Source: UTCHB3 sp964431385
GTDB lineage: Bacteria; Bacteroidota; Ignavibacteria; Ignavibacteriales; Ignavibacteriaceae
Assembly: GCA_964431385.1 (NCBI GenBank)
Contig: CAYSJM010000003.1
Coordinates: 57,195-121,194 of the forward strand
Direction of reading: 5' to 3'
Length of the DNA: 64,000 nt
Part shown: one piece after another, positions 54,639 to 62,845 of the stretch
Layout of the letters: every line of letters starts with the position of its first letter
Numbering within the stretch: position 1 is the first letter of the stretch
Notes under the pieces: model-generated
Seen by the model: the letters and a program-made list of their open reading frames with translations, nothing else
Told to the model about the DNA's origin: nothing
The model's database searches: none
Position numbers and translations under genes: made by a program

Positions 54639-54658
54639 TTTTCGGGAGGTCCCGAAAA
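54639..54658. repeat. perfect 9+9 bp palindrome upstream of miaB
   Basis: TTTTCGGGA-GG-TCCCGAAAA, perfect arms and 2-nt centre, between the divergent miaB and 54806 genes and closer to miaB. It could be an operator for a dimeric regulator or a 5'-UTR hairpin; nothing in the window tells which. Confidence 0.5.
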
Positions 54659-54805
54659 AAGAAATATTTAAACAGTTAATATAATTAAAAAATATTTTAC
54701 GGGTTACCGGATATAAGTGCCCCTGAAGCGTACCAAATTACGGGAACTTTTAATAATTTGCAAAGTGTAAAATTCAGATTTACTCAATTTTACGAAGGAT
54801 TTATT

Positions 54806-55258
54806 ATGAAAAACTATATTTCTGTTTTTCTGTTTATTGTCATATTCTCGGCAGCTCTTTTTTCACAAGATGCTGTTGACAAAAATGTAATTAAACTGGA
54901 TGGTGTTACGGTGGGAATGACAATGGATGAGGTGCACAAGGTGGTAACGGACCCGTTCACCCCGGGCACAAATGATAATATTTGGATTTTTTTCGACAAG
55001 AATTTTACAGTCGAATTTGACGATAAAAATCTGGTTTCCGATGTCACCGCTCAGGATGCAAACTCTGTTCTCGAATTTAACGGGAAAATCTTTCAAATCG
55101 GTTCTGATGTGAAGATTGCCCTCGAAACTATTGGGAAACCAGACCATATCAATAAAACTGAAATGGTTACTGAATATACATATCAGAATTTGGGAATTCT
55201 TCTTTTAACTTATGCTGATGACGATTCATTGGTTCTGATCAGCATCTTCAAACTTTGA
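54806..55258 (+). CDS. small secreted protein of unknown family
   Basis: The start is set at ATG 54806 with GAAGGA 6 nt upstream; this begins a signal peptide (MKNYISVFLFIVIFSAALF, cleavage before QDAV). 150 residues. The pattern GVTVGMTMDEVHKVVTDPF then ...FDDKNLVSDV and a second GSDVKIALETIGKPD is like the BamE/SmpA-type fold, where a 'G-x-t-x-x-e-v' helix follows a strand. It appears twice, so a duplicated BamE-like shape is possible. This is inference. The gene stands alone, divergent from miaB, followed by a hairpin. Confidence 0.65.
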   Translation: MKNYISVFLFIVIFSAALFSQDAVDKNVIKLDGVTVGMTMDEVHKVVTDPFTPGTNDNIWIFFDKNFTVEFDDKNLVSDVTAQDANSVLEFNGKIFQIGSDVKIALETIGKPDHINKTEMVTEYTYQNLGILLLTYADDDSLVLISIFKL

Positions 55259-55300
55259 AAATACTGTTATTTAATTTTTCTGTCAGTTTTTTCGGTTAGT

Positions 55301-55327
55301 TGAGATTGCCCTCTCCGGGCAATCTCA
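55301..55327. terminator. bidirectional hairpin between convergent genes
   Basis: TGAGATTGCCC (55301-55311) and GGGCAATCTCA (55317-55327), a perfect 11-bp stem with a 5-nt loop, between the stops of the 54806 gene (+) and the permease gene (-). No long U-run on either side, but position and stem strength fit a shared terminator. Confidence 0.7.
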
Positions 55328-55332
55328 CAATT

Positions 55333-57294
55333 CTACTTTTTGTCCCAGACTCTTATTGGAAGAACCGTCATGGGTATTCCTTCCAAAGTCAGTCTTTTTT
55401 GAATTGAAGCACCTGTTTCATTGTGGAGCAAACGCTGATAAAATTTCTCTTTTTCAAACACAAGTTTACCGCTGAAGAATGAAGCAAGAGGGAAATCTTC
55501 AGCTACCTGGAGACAAAGTTTTGAACCCTCATCAACGATATCAGTAGCGACAGAAATCCGTGATTCGGCAACAAGTCCCAATTCGTTTGCAAATTTAATA
55601 TATCTGTCGGCACTTGACCGGGTAAACTTTTTGATGTTTTCCATTTCATCACTTCCCTTGAACACTCCCGAATCGATAACACCAACGGAAACGAAGAGAA
55701 TCTGTTTGTAAAATTTCGGAAATTTTTTCAAAAGTTGAAGAATGGAATGAATGCCCAATCCACCGTATCCTGAGACTAAAAGAACCGCCACAGGTTCATT
55801 TTTGTCGATTGTTTTGGATGCGGTTTCAGAAGATTTGTCATCGGTGATTGGAATATCCAAAAGTATTTCAGAGAGGCTTCTGACCTTTTTCATTACTTTG
55901 AAGTAGTGCCGTTTAATCATCGCACAGAAGAAGACAAGTCCCATGGTAATGATAACGGTAAGCCATGCACCATCAAGAAATTTCTCTACAACCACAATTG
56001 TAAGGATAGAAAAACAAAGAATAAATGCGACTATATGTATCGAAAGATTCTTCTTCCAGTGGGGCAATGAACTTTTCTTTTTTGTCCAAAACCTCACCAT
56101 ACCCAATTGAGTAAGTGAGAAAGTTACGAATACATTTATTGAGTACATTGTAACTAAAGCATCCACACTTCCCTCCGTGTACCAAAGCAAAAGAAGTGCA
56201 GCAACGCCAAATATTATGATTCCGTCCTGCATGGTTAACCGGTCAGATAACGAGCTGAATCTGTGAGGGAGCCATGCATCCACCGCCATGTTCGACATTA
56301 CCCTCGGTCCATCGATAAACCCGGTTTGAGCCGCAACAAAAAGAAGAAGTGCTTCTGCGACAAGTGTAAGAACTACAAACCAGGTACCAATTCCCATCGA
56401 TTCGATCATCACGGCATTTAATGTTTTACCTTCAACGGTTTTTACACCGGCGAGCAAATAGATAATCAGAATTGCGGAAGCTGTAAATGCAAGTGAACCT
56501 GCCATATAGAACATGGTTCTTTTAGCGGTTTTAACTTTTGGCTCACGCATAATTTGAATTCCGTTAGACACAGCCTCAATTCCGGTGTATGTGCCTGCAC
56601 CTCTTGAATAAGCGTTTGCAAAAAGAAGGAACATACCCCAGATACCCAAAGATGTTGTACTCTCTTTGAAGTCGGTTACTACCGCATTTGCAGTCGATGA
56701 AAAGTTATCGATATGAATAAAGAGGGAGCCGAAGATAACAATAAGATGTGTAACTACAAAAAGGAGAAAAATCGGAACAAGAATGGTAATCGATTCCTTA
56801 ACTCCCCGTAAATTCATTATGATCAATATGCAGATAACTGCTGTATTCACATAAACTACATTGTGATGCCACTCTCTCGGAAGGAAACTGAATACTTGTG
56901 ATGTTCCTGAGGCAATCGATACTGTAATTGTCAGTATGTAATCCACTATCAGGGCACTACCCGAAATTACACCGAAGGAGCTCCCCAGAAGTTTAGTTGC
57001 CACTACATATCCACCACCACCATGAGGGAAATGTTCGATTATTTTGGTGTATGAATATGAAATAATTATTACTGTAACAGCCGTTGCAATCGCCAAAAAG
57101 ATGGCAATGCTTGTGTGACCACCAAGTGCTCTGAAGGCCTCGTCCGGTCCGTAGGCAGATGAACTGAGTCCATCTGCTCCCAAACCCACCCATGCCAGAA
57201 ATGCTGCCAACGAAATTTTATGGAAAATATTAGGATTGTTTATATCCTGTGGTTTTCCCAAAAGGAGATTTTTAAGTTGTTTCATAACTTTCAA
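55333..57294 (-). CDS. APC-superfamily permease with C-terminal cytosolic domain (KimA-like)
   Basis: 653 residues. About twelve membrane helices in the first ~460; the first has AAFLAWVGLGADGLSSSAYG, the G-x-G-A-D-x-x-S/SSxYGP feature of the YdaO/KimA branch, and a later TYTGIEAVSNGIQIM. The last ~170 residues form a soluble domain (EPVAVLLVSGYGGLGIHSIL; SVGVIDSGVFKG) of a USP-like sort, as in KimA. KimA imports K+ with H+; other APC members move amino acids. Potassium is suggested but not proven. Only 104 bp separate it from the UPF0210 gene, too little for a c-di-AMP riboswitch. Confidence 0.78.
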   Translation of the reverse strand: MKVMKQLKNLLLGKPQDINNPNIFHKISLAAFLAWVGLGADGLSSSAYGPDEAFRALGGHTSIAIFLAIATAVTVIIISYSYTKIIEHFPHGGGGYVVATKLLGSSFGVISGSALIVDYILTITVSIASGTSQVFSFLPREWHHNVVYVNTAVICILIIMNLRGVKESITILVPIFLLFVVTHLIVIFGSLFIHIDNFSSTANAVVTDFKESTTSLGIWGMFLLFANAYSRGAGTYTGIEAVSNGIQIMREPKVKTAKRTMFYMAGSLAFTASAILIIYLLAGVKTVEGKTLNAVMIESMGIGTWFVVLTLVAEALLLFVAAQTGFIDGPRVMSNMAVDAWLPHRFSSLSDRLTMQDGIIIFGVAALLLLWYTEGSVDALVTMYSINVFVTFSLTQLGMVRFWTKKKSSLPHWKKNLSIHIVAFILCFSILTIVVVEKFLDGAWLTVIITMGLVFFCAMIKRHYFKVMKKVRSLSEILLDIPITDDKSSETASKTIDKNEPVAVLLVSGYGGLGIHSILQLLKKFPKFYKQILFVSVGVIDSGVFKGSDEMENIKKFTRSSADRYIKFANELGLVAESRISVATDIVDEGSKLCLQVAEDFPLASFFSGKLVFEKEKFYQRLLHNETGASIQKRLTLEGIPMTVLPIRVWDKK

Positions 57295-57398
57295 TTTTAA
57301 CGATTAAATACACAACGCAATAGAATGAAACTCTCCCGAAGTATCACTAACACACCAACTTCTATCGTAAAACAACCCTGATTAAAAACTGATTTCTA

Positions 57399-58760
57399 TC
57401 AGTTGGTAAGACTTCTTACGGGTGCTGGTATCCGTCCCCCTCTGCCAAAAAAGACATCGGCACTTAGAACTTTTACCGGCATAATCGGAGCTTTACCCAA
57501 TAAACCACCATAATCGACTGATTCGCCAACACCTTTGCCGTATGCAGGTATGAGCCGGCAAGCCGTGGTTTTCTCGTTTATCAATCCGATAGCCGCTTCA
57601 TCAGCAATGATTCCTGCAATGGTATTAACCGGTGTATCTCCGGGAATTGCAACCATATCAAGACCTACGGAGCAAACTGCTGTCATAGCTTCAAGTTTTT
57701 CGATGGTCAGATGTCCTTTTTCAGCGGCAGCTATCATGCCCTGATCTTCACTAACCGGGATGAAAGCCCCACTCAAACCACCAACAGATGAACTTGCCAT
57801 CAGACCGCCCTTTTTTACGCTGTCATTCAACATTGCTAATGCAGCGGTGGTTCCGGGTGCTCCCACATCTTCAAGACCAATCTCTTTTAAGATGTCGGCA
57901 ATACTGTCACCTTCTGCGGGAGTAGGTGCCAGGGAGATATCAACAATTCCAAATTCCACACCGTCTTTTTCCGCAACTTTTCTTCCAACAAGTTCACCTG
58001 CACGGGTGATCTTAAATGCTGTTTTCTTTATTACTTCGGCAATCTCCTGGATTGATGCCCCTTTGTGTCCCTTTAAAGCTTCAAGGACCACGCCGGGTCC
58101 GCTGACACCCACATTTAAGGTTGCGTCCCCCTCTGTAATTCCATGAAATGCACCTGCAATAAAAGGGTTGTCTTCTACAGCATTGCAAAAAACCACCAGT
58201 TTAGCACAGCCGATCGAAAAATTCTCACGGGTAATATACGCTGTATCTTTGATCACCTGTGCCAGCAATTTTACAGCATCAATGTTGATACCTGCTTTAG
58301 TAGAACCGATATTTACACTTGAACAAACTTTTTTTGTTGTTGCAAGTGCCTGCGGAATAGAAAGTATGAAATTCTTTTCGCCGGGAGTCATTCCCTTTTG
58401 AACGAGAGCTGAATATCCGCCGATGTAATCAATGCCTATCTCATGCGCTGCCCTGTCCATCGCTTCGGCTATTTTCACATACTCTTCTGACGAGAAACTG
58501 TCACCAATAAATGATACCGGAGTAACAGCAACTCTCTTGTTTGCAATTCTTAAACCGTATGCAGCCTCAACCGACTCGGCATTCTTTACATGGTTCCCTG
58601 CCAGGCGGGTAATCTTTTCATAAATCTTTTGTGTTACCACATTGATGTTTCTGTCGCTGCAATCCCTCAAATTGATACCCATCGTAACAGTCCTGATGTC
58701 GAAATGCTCGACTTCACTCATCATAATGGTTTCTAATATTTCAGAAAATTCAAAATTCAT
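57399..58760 (-). CDS. UPF0210 (DUF711/PFL-like) family protein
   Basis: 453 residues, exactly the family's usual length. The start MNFEFSEILETIMMSEVEHF and DIRTVTMGINLRDC, GSTKAGINIDAVK, AFHGITEGDATLNVGVSGPG and the C-terminal GRGGRIPAPV are the conserved blocks. Family structure resembles the anaerobic ribonucleotide reductase/glycyl radical barrel without the radical machinery; function is unknown. In many bacteria it is paired with an ACT-domain UPF0237 protein, as here with the gene at 58910-59329, but a 149-bp repeat-bearing gap lies between them. Confidence 0.92.
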   Translation of the reverse strand: MNFEFSEILETIMMSEVEHFDIRTVTMGINLRDCSDRNINVVTQKIYEKITRLAGNHVKNAESVEAAYGLRIANKRVAVTPVSFIGDSFSSEEYVKIAEAMDRAAHEIGIDYIGGYSALVQKGMTPGEKNFILSIPQALATTKKVCSSVNIGSTKAGINIDAVKLLAQVIKDTAYITRENFSIGCAKLVVFCNAVEDNPFIAGAFHGITEGDATLNVGVSGPGVVLEALKGHKGASIQEIAEVIKKTAFKITRAGELVGRKVAEKDGVEFGIVDISLAPTPAEGDSIADILKEIGLEDVGAPGTTAALAMLNDSVKKGGLMASSSVGGLSGAFIPVSEDQGMIAAAEKGHLTIEKLEAMTAVCSVGLDMVAIPGDTPVNTIAGIIADEAAIGLINEKTTACRLIPAYGKGVGESVDYGGLLGKAPIMPVKVLSADVFFGRGGRIPAPVRSLTN

Positions 58761-58809
58761 TCTAATTCCGTTTGTTTAATTCTCATGAAAACTTTCATCG
58801 TCAATGAAT

Positions 58810-58910
58810 CATGGGGTTGAAACCCCATGCTATTAATCTAATTTTCTATAGATTATGCCTTCCACATTCAGCCCGAAGCCCTCAGGAATTCAGCCTTCCA
58901 CATTCAGCCC
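58810..58910. repeat. REP-like repeat island
   Basis: Intergenic block between the UPF0210 and ACT genes. It holds a perfect 9-bp inverted repeat CATGGGGTT-GA-AACCCCATG (58810-58829) and an 18-bp direct repeat GCCTTCCACATTCAGCCC at 58857-58874 and 58893-58910. The second copy ends on the first base of the ACT stop triplet. Short palindrome plus CAGCC-rich repeats is what extragenic REP-like elements look like. No transposase (RAYT) gene is in the window. Confidence 0.7.
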
Positions 58911-59329
58911 TAAATTCTAAACATATACTGAAAAATGTCTTCGTGTTGGGCATAGATTTTCACATTTAGTTCTTCTGCAACTTTCCCCAATTCTTCCTGG
59001 ACTTCTCTCAGATTTTTGGGTGAATTTGTGATATCAATAATCATGATAATTGTATAAAAGTTTTGCATTATCTTTTGGGAAATGTCCTGTAAATCGATTT
59101 CCATTGAAGCAAGTGCACCCGTTATGCGGGCTACAATTCCCGGTTTATTAATGCCAAAAGAAGTAACAATCACCCTGCCTTCAAATTTTTCAGGAGAGCC
59201 GGGAGAAACATTTAGTTGTGCAATTTCTTTTTCAACATACTCTCTAACCATGTCGGGTGAGGCATTTGGTCCGAGTACATCGATGGCTTTATTGGTTATT
59301 TCCCAAATCAACTGTTCTGAAATTTTCAA
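58910..59329 (-). CDS. ACT-domain protein (UPF0237-like) with N-terminal extension
   Basis: 139 residues. Residues ~50-139 are one ACT domain (GRVIVTSFGINKPGIVARIT, ITGALASMEIDLQDISQKIM), as in the ~90-residue UPF0237/glycine-cleavage-repressor-like proteins. The first ~48 residues (ISEQLIWEITNKAIDVLG, PDMVREYVEKEIAQL) are an extra helical segment not in typical UPF0237. ACT domains bind small ligands, often amino acids. It is upstream of the UPF0210 gene on the same strand and overlaps the next upstream gene by 4 bp. Confidence 0.88.
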   Translation of the reverse strand: MKISEQLIWEITNKAIDVLGPNASPDMVREYVEKEIAQLNVSPGSPEKFEGRVIVTSFGINKPGIVARITGALASMEIDLQDISQKIMQNFYTIIMIIDITNSPKNLREVQEELGKVAEELNVKIYAQHEDIFQYMFRI

Positions 59330-60165
59330 GGTTTTAGTCCTCTGTAATTAAATTGTAAAAATCGTAAACTTTCATTCTTTATTTCAATATTTTTTCGCCT
59401 GATGAAGTCCATTGTGTTGGAAATGTTGCCTCTGTAAAAGCGGAACAACACAAAATTCGCTTCAATAATCGCATCAAAAAATCGTTCTGCTCTAAGAGCA
59501 TCCACCACGAGAAAAGCTCCTAATGCCACCCACCCCAATGAGAGAGCCCCACTCAGATACTCACCCGCATATACCTGACCGGCACCCGGGATGAAGACGG
59601 ACAAAAGTAAACCTGTAGTTAGTGAGAGACTTTTTGCCTCGGCAGAGTCACATAGAGCCACGAGCAATCCGGAAGTGTCGGTATTCTGAAACAACTCTCT
59701 TGCCCGGTCCCACTTCCCTTCAAAAGCAAATCGCCACCCCTTCCAATGATCAATTGATGGCTGTTTGTCAGGGAACACTTTTTGCAGAATTTCGACTCTT
59801 TCATCGAATTTTTTGTATCTCCTGTCAATGATCAATAATCGTAAAATTTCCTCTTCAGCTAAAAAAGATTCCTTTTTATCTTTACCACCAACTGCTGCAA
59901 GTTCGAATGCGATTTTAGCATCAGAATACCTGCCTGTCGCTCTCAGAGCCAGACCACGAATCATGTTGGTTTGGAAACCGTACTGACCTTCATTATCGAA
60001 AAATCTTAACCTTTCAGCTTCAATGTAAGCATCAAAATAATTTTCAGCCTTCAGAAGTGAATCTGCAAAAGCGAGTTGATCAGGAAAATCATTTTTCTGC
60101 GCATTATTTACTTTTGACAATGTCAAAAATAACAAGAATTGGAGAAACAATGATCGTAAAATCAC
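59326..60165 (-). CDS. exported TPR/membrane protein, paralogue A
   Basis: 279 residues with a signal peptide (MILRSLFLQFLLFLTLSKVN). Residues ~25-180 are helical, TPR-like (FADSLLKAENYFDAYIEAER, RYSDAKIAFELAAVGG). The C-terminal third has membrane helices containing VFIPGAGQVYAGEYLSGALS and ends in a basic stretch. The same domain plan and the PG-x-G-x-VY-x-GEY motif occur in the adjacent upstream gene, so they are tandem paralogues (4-bp overlap). The motif resembles that of small TM2/DUF5683-type proteins. Function unknown. Confidence 0.75.
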   Translation of the reverse strand: MILRSLFLQFLLFLTLSKVNNAQKNDFPDQLAFADSLLKAENYFDAYIEAERLRFFDNEGQYGFQTNMIRGLALRATGRYSDAKIAFELAAVGGKDKKESFLAEEEILRLLIIDRRYKKFDERVEILQKVFPDKQPSIDHWKGWRFAFEGKWDRARELFQNTDTSGLLVALCDSAEAKSLSLTTGLLLSVFIPGAGQVYAGEYLSGALSLGWVALGAFLVVDALRAERFFDAIIEANFVLFRFYRGNISNTMDFIRRKNIEIKNESLRFLQFNYRGLKP

Positions 60166-60986
60166 TTTCGCTCCAGAATCTTTTGTGGCGAATCCAATGG
60201 TTTTCCATTAAAATAAAAATCGAAAAACTCTTTTTCTCTCTTTTCAATCTGATTCTGATTATATAAAGATGCTGATACCACTGATCCATAGATATTTCCG
60301 CCCTGAAAAAACGCAGTAATCAGACTGAAAACGAATCCCCTTTGCATATACCCGTCTTTGAAATTGGAGTATGCCAGATAACCAAAAATTCCGGTTAATA
60401 ACAGACTTGCCGCAGCATCTCCGTATTCTCCTGTATAAACTCTTCCCAGACCGGGAACTATTGCTGATAAAATTCCGGCAAAAAGTGGCGATTTCCTTTT
60501 GGGGTCAACTCTTTGTTCAAGGTTGTCCAAAAGGAAATTTGACCCTTCCCCGCCAAAAAGATATATGTTGTTTTTATCCACCTCATCAAGCACACCCCTG
60601 TGAATATCAGAGAGTATTTTTAATTTTAAATAATTAATGGAAAGCACACTGTCAGTTGTAATCGGTAACAAGTTTGAAGGTAAGGAACTGTCGCCCTTTT
60701 CAAATTTCTCTTTATCGATGGCATATTTTAAATGGTCTTTGAACGGAGAGGAAAACTCAAAATTGTGATTACCCTGTTTAATTCGGGTTAGATCAATGTA
60801 AAATTTTACGGTATCATTATAAAAAGGAGTGGCAGTAAGTCGATTAAATTCGATTTCCGCTTTTTCATAAAAACCAAGTTCAAAAATGTGCTTGCCAAAT
60901 TTGTAAATTTTATCAGGTGAGTGAAGAGAATTTTGTGCAAAAACAGGAAATGTCAACAAAAAAAGCAGAATTGTAAGGCTCTTCAA
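60162..60986 (-). CDS. exported TPR/membrane protein, paralogue B
   Basis: 274 residues with signal peptide (MKSLTILLFLLTFPVFA). The N-terminal helical part contains YKFGKHIFELGFYEKAEIEF; the C-terminal part has the shared motif in SAIVPGLGRVYTGEYGDAAA followed by hydrophobic helices (LLLTGIFGYLAYSNF, GFVFSLITAFFQGGNIYG). It is paralogous to the neighbour by layout and motif, though the sequences are distant. It starts 1 bp after the YidD-like gene stop, so the three genes are one translational unit. Confidence 0.75.
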   Translation of the reverse strand: MKSLTILLFLLTFPVFAQNSLHSPDKIYKFGKHIFELGFYEKAEIEFNRLTATPFYNDTVKFYIDLTRIKQGNHNFEFSSPFKDHLKYAIDKEKFEKGDSSLPSNLLPITTDSVLSINYLKLKILSDIHRGVLDEVDKNNIYLFGGEGSNFLLDNLEQRVDPKRKSPLFAGILSAIVPGLGRVYTGEYGDAAASLLLTGIFGYLAYSNFKDGYMQRGFVFSLITAFFQGGNIYGSVVSASLYNQNQIEKREKEFFDFYFNGKPLDSPQKILERK

Positions 60987-60987
60987 T

Positions 60988-61425
60988 TCATTTCCGATTT
61001 ATATATCGTAGGGGGGGGTCTATCAGATAACCAAATCTGTCGATGTGGTAATGCTTGTATTTATTATCGAAATTTGTATCCCTTATCAATCTGTCAGATG
61101 TCAATAGAACAGCTTCAATTAAATTTGTTTTACCAAGTGCCTCGACAAAAAACCGTGAACAACTGGGGGAGAAAGGACAATTTTCACCATCGGGGTCTGA
61201 AATAAAAAGGCGATATCCATTCACTAAAACTTTAAACACAATTTCAGGGACATCGCCTTTTATCTCATAATATTTTTTCTTTACGGGCATTTCCTCAGCA
61301 TAATCCACATCCACTGCTTTCCATTGTTGCCCATAAGCCACCCCGCATATAATCCAAATAAAAAAGTTCAGGTATTTTCCAAAGAACGATTTTAAACAGA
61401 GCAATTTCCTCAGACTCAATCTCAT
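60988..61425 (-). CDS. YidD-like protein with exported N-terminus
   Basis: 145 residues. The C-terminal ~90 carry the YidD (PF01809) pattern: NGYRLFISDPDGENCPFSPSCSRFF, with SDRLIRD and a terminal IDPPLRYI matching G-x-D-P-V-P. Classical YidD is ~85 residues without signal and aids YidC membrane insertion. Here ~55 residues precede the domain, including a signal-like stretch (YLNFFIWIICGVAYG), which would place the domain outside the cytosol. Arg/Tyr of the usual R-F-Y-P-S-C-S are replaced. The last codons hold a run of eight C (61011-61018 as G on the plus strand). Confidence 0.72.
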   Translation of the reverse strand: MRLSLRKLLCLKSFFGKYLNFFIWIICGVAYGQQWKAVDVDYAEEMPVKKKYYEIKGDVPEIVFKVLVNGYRLFISDPDGENCPFSPSCSRFFVEALGKTNLIEAVLLTSDRLIRDTNFDNKYKHYHIDRFGYLIDPPLRYINRK

Positions 61426-61447
61426 CGCTCCAACTACCGCAATTAAT

Positions 61448-61472
61448 ACCTGATACCTGACACCTAATACCT
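61448..61472. repeat. short ACCTGAT-type tandem repeat
   Basis: Three and a half imperfect 7-bp units (ACCTGAT, ACCTGAC, ACCTAAT, ACCT) between the YidD-like gene start and the acyl-CoA dehydrogenase stop, running into that stop codon. It resembles the CAGCC-type island at 58.8 kb in being a small extragenic repeat. Confidence 0.5.
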
Positions 61473-62610
61473 ATTTAAGCAGTTCTCTCGCGATTACCAC
61501 TCTCTGAATTTCTGAGGTGCCTTCATAGATTTCGGTAATTTTTGCATCTCTGAGGTATCTTTCAACGAGGTATTCGCGAACATAACCGTAACCGCCGTGA
61601 ATTTGAATGGCTTCGAGAGCACAATCGACAGCAGCTTTAGAGGCGTAAAGTTTCGCCATTGCGGCTTGCTTAGTGTAGTCTTTTCCGGCATCTTTTAGTG
61701 CTGCTGCTTCGAGGATAAGTAGTTTAGCAGCTTCAACCTGAACCGCCATGTCAGCTATTTTGAATTGAATAGCCTGATGATTTTTAATTTCAGTACCAAA
61801 CGCTTTTCTCTGTTTTGAATATTTGATGGAAGCTTCGAGGGAAGCTTCAGCAATTCCGAGAGCCTGAGCTGCAATTCCAATTCTACCACCGTTTAAGGTT
61901 TTCATCGCAAAATTGAATCCTTTGCCTTCTTCCCAAACAATGTTTTCATGTGGGACACGACAATTGGTAAAAGTAAGCGAACAAGTATCTGAAGAACGAA
62001 TGCCGAGCTTATCCTCTTTTTTAGCCTGATCAAATCCGGGAGTCCCTTTTTCAACGAGAAAAGTGGTTATACCTTTATGTCGCAGTTCTCTGTTAGTTTG
62101 AGCCATTACCAGGTAATAATCGGCAGTTTTTCCGTTTGTTATCCAGTTTTTTATGCCGTTAATTACCCAGTGATCGCCGTCTCTGACAGCTTCAGTATGC
62201 TGATTTGTAGCATCACTTCCCGCTTCAGGTTCAGACAGAGCAAATGCTCCAAGTTTTTGACCGGTAGCAAGAGGAATCAGATATTTTTCTTTGATAAAAT
62301 CGGAACCAAATTGCTCCAAACCCCAGCAAACAAGTGAGTTATTCACGGACATAACCACACCAACGCTGGCATCTACCTTCGAAATTTCCGACATCGCCAA
62401 CACATAACTGACAGTATCAAGTCCGGCACCACCATGATCAGGTGAAACCATCATGCCCATAAATCCAAGCTCACCAAGCTCTTTTATTATTTCGTGCGGG
62501 AACTCAGCATTGATATCCCTTTCAACGGCACTCGGTGCAATTTTTTCCTGTGCAAACTCTCTGGCAGTCTGCTGAATCATTAACTGTTCTTCAGTCAACT
62601 CAAAATTCAT
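61471..62610 (-). CDS. acyl-CoA dehydrogenase (short/medium-chain type)
   Basis: 379 residues with the family's usual blocks: FALSEPEAGSDATNQ (FAD and substrate), WITNGKTADYYLVMAQ, a KLGIRSSDTCSLTF loop, QAFG-like KQRKAFGTEIKNHQAIQFK, GGYGYVREYLVERYLRDAKI and TEIYEGTSEIQRVVIA. The last block carries the catalytic Glu of butyryl-/short-chain enzymes. It oxidises acyl-CoA to enoyl-CoA with electrons to ETF. Neither etfAB nor other beta-oxidation genes are in the window. It stands alone behind the YidD operon, with a 235-bp gap to the divergent DedA gene. Confidence 0.93.
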   Translation of the reverse strand: MNFELTEEQLMIQQTAREFAQEKIAPSAVERDINAEFPHEIIKELGELGFMGMMVSPDHGGAGLDTVSYVLAMSEISKVDASVGVVMSVNNSLVCWGLEQFGSDFIKEKYLIPLATGQKLGAFALSEPEAGSDATNQHTEAVRDGDHWVINGIKNWITNGKTADYYLVMAQTNRELRHKGITTFLVEKGTPGFDQAKKEDKLGIRSSDTCSLTFTNCRVPHENIVWEEGKGFNFAMKTLNGGRIGIAAQALGIAEASLEASIKYSKQRKAFGTEIKNHQAIQFKIADMAVQVEAAKLLILEAAALKDAGKDYTKQAAMAKLYASKAAVDCALEAIQIHGGYGYVREYLVERYLRDAKITEIYEGTSEIQRVVIARELLK

Positions 62611-62845
62611 GTAAAATCCTTTTTGTTATGATCTCCAAAAAATATCCGTGTACAAAAATAGTAAAAAATGGTTAGAAAAAGGATAATTCTGACTTCCCTT
62701 CTAATTTCCCTTTCCTGTAATTACAACCTTGTCGAATACCAATAGATCTAAAAATCTATACATTAATCTTAAGTATTTAATCCCAAAGCATTCCACCAAT
62801 TTTCTTACATTAACAGCTTCATTATTCTCATTTTTCAGGAAAATT

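Noticed and set aside
57295..57398. Possible c-di-AMP (ydaO) riboswitch ahead of the KimA-like permease
   Set aside because: Only 104 bp are available and no ydaO core motif is seen.
62668..62745. 25-codon frame starting MVRKRIILTSLLISLSC, like a tiny lipoprotein
   Set aside because: Lipobox is poor, there are only nine residues from the Cys onward, and no ribosome-binding site stands out; could be a relic, but not supportable.
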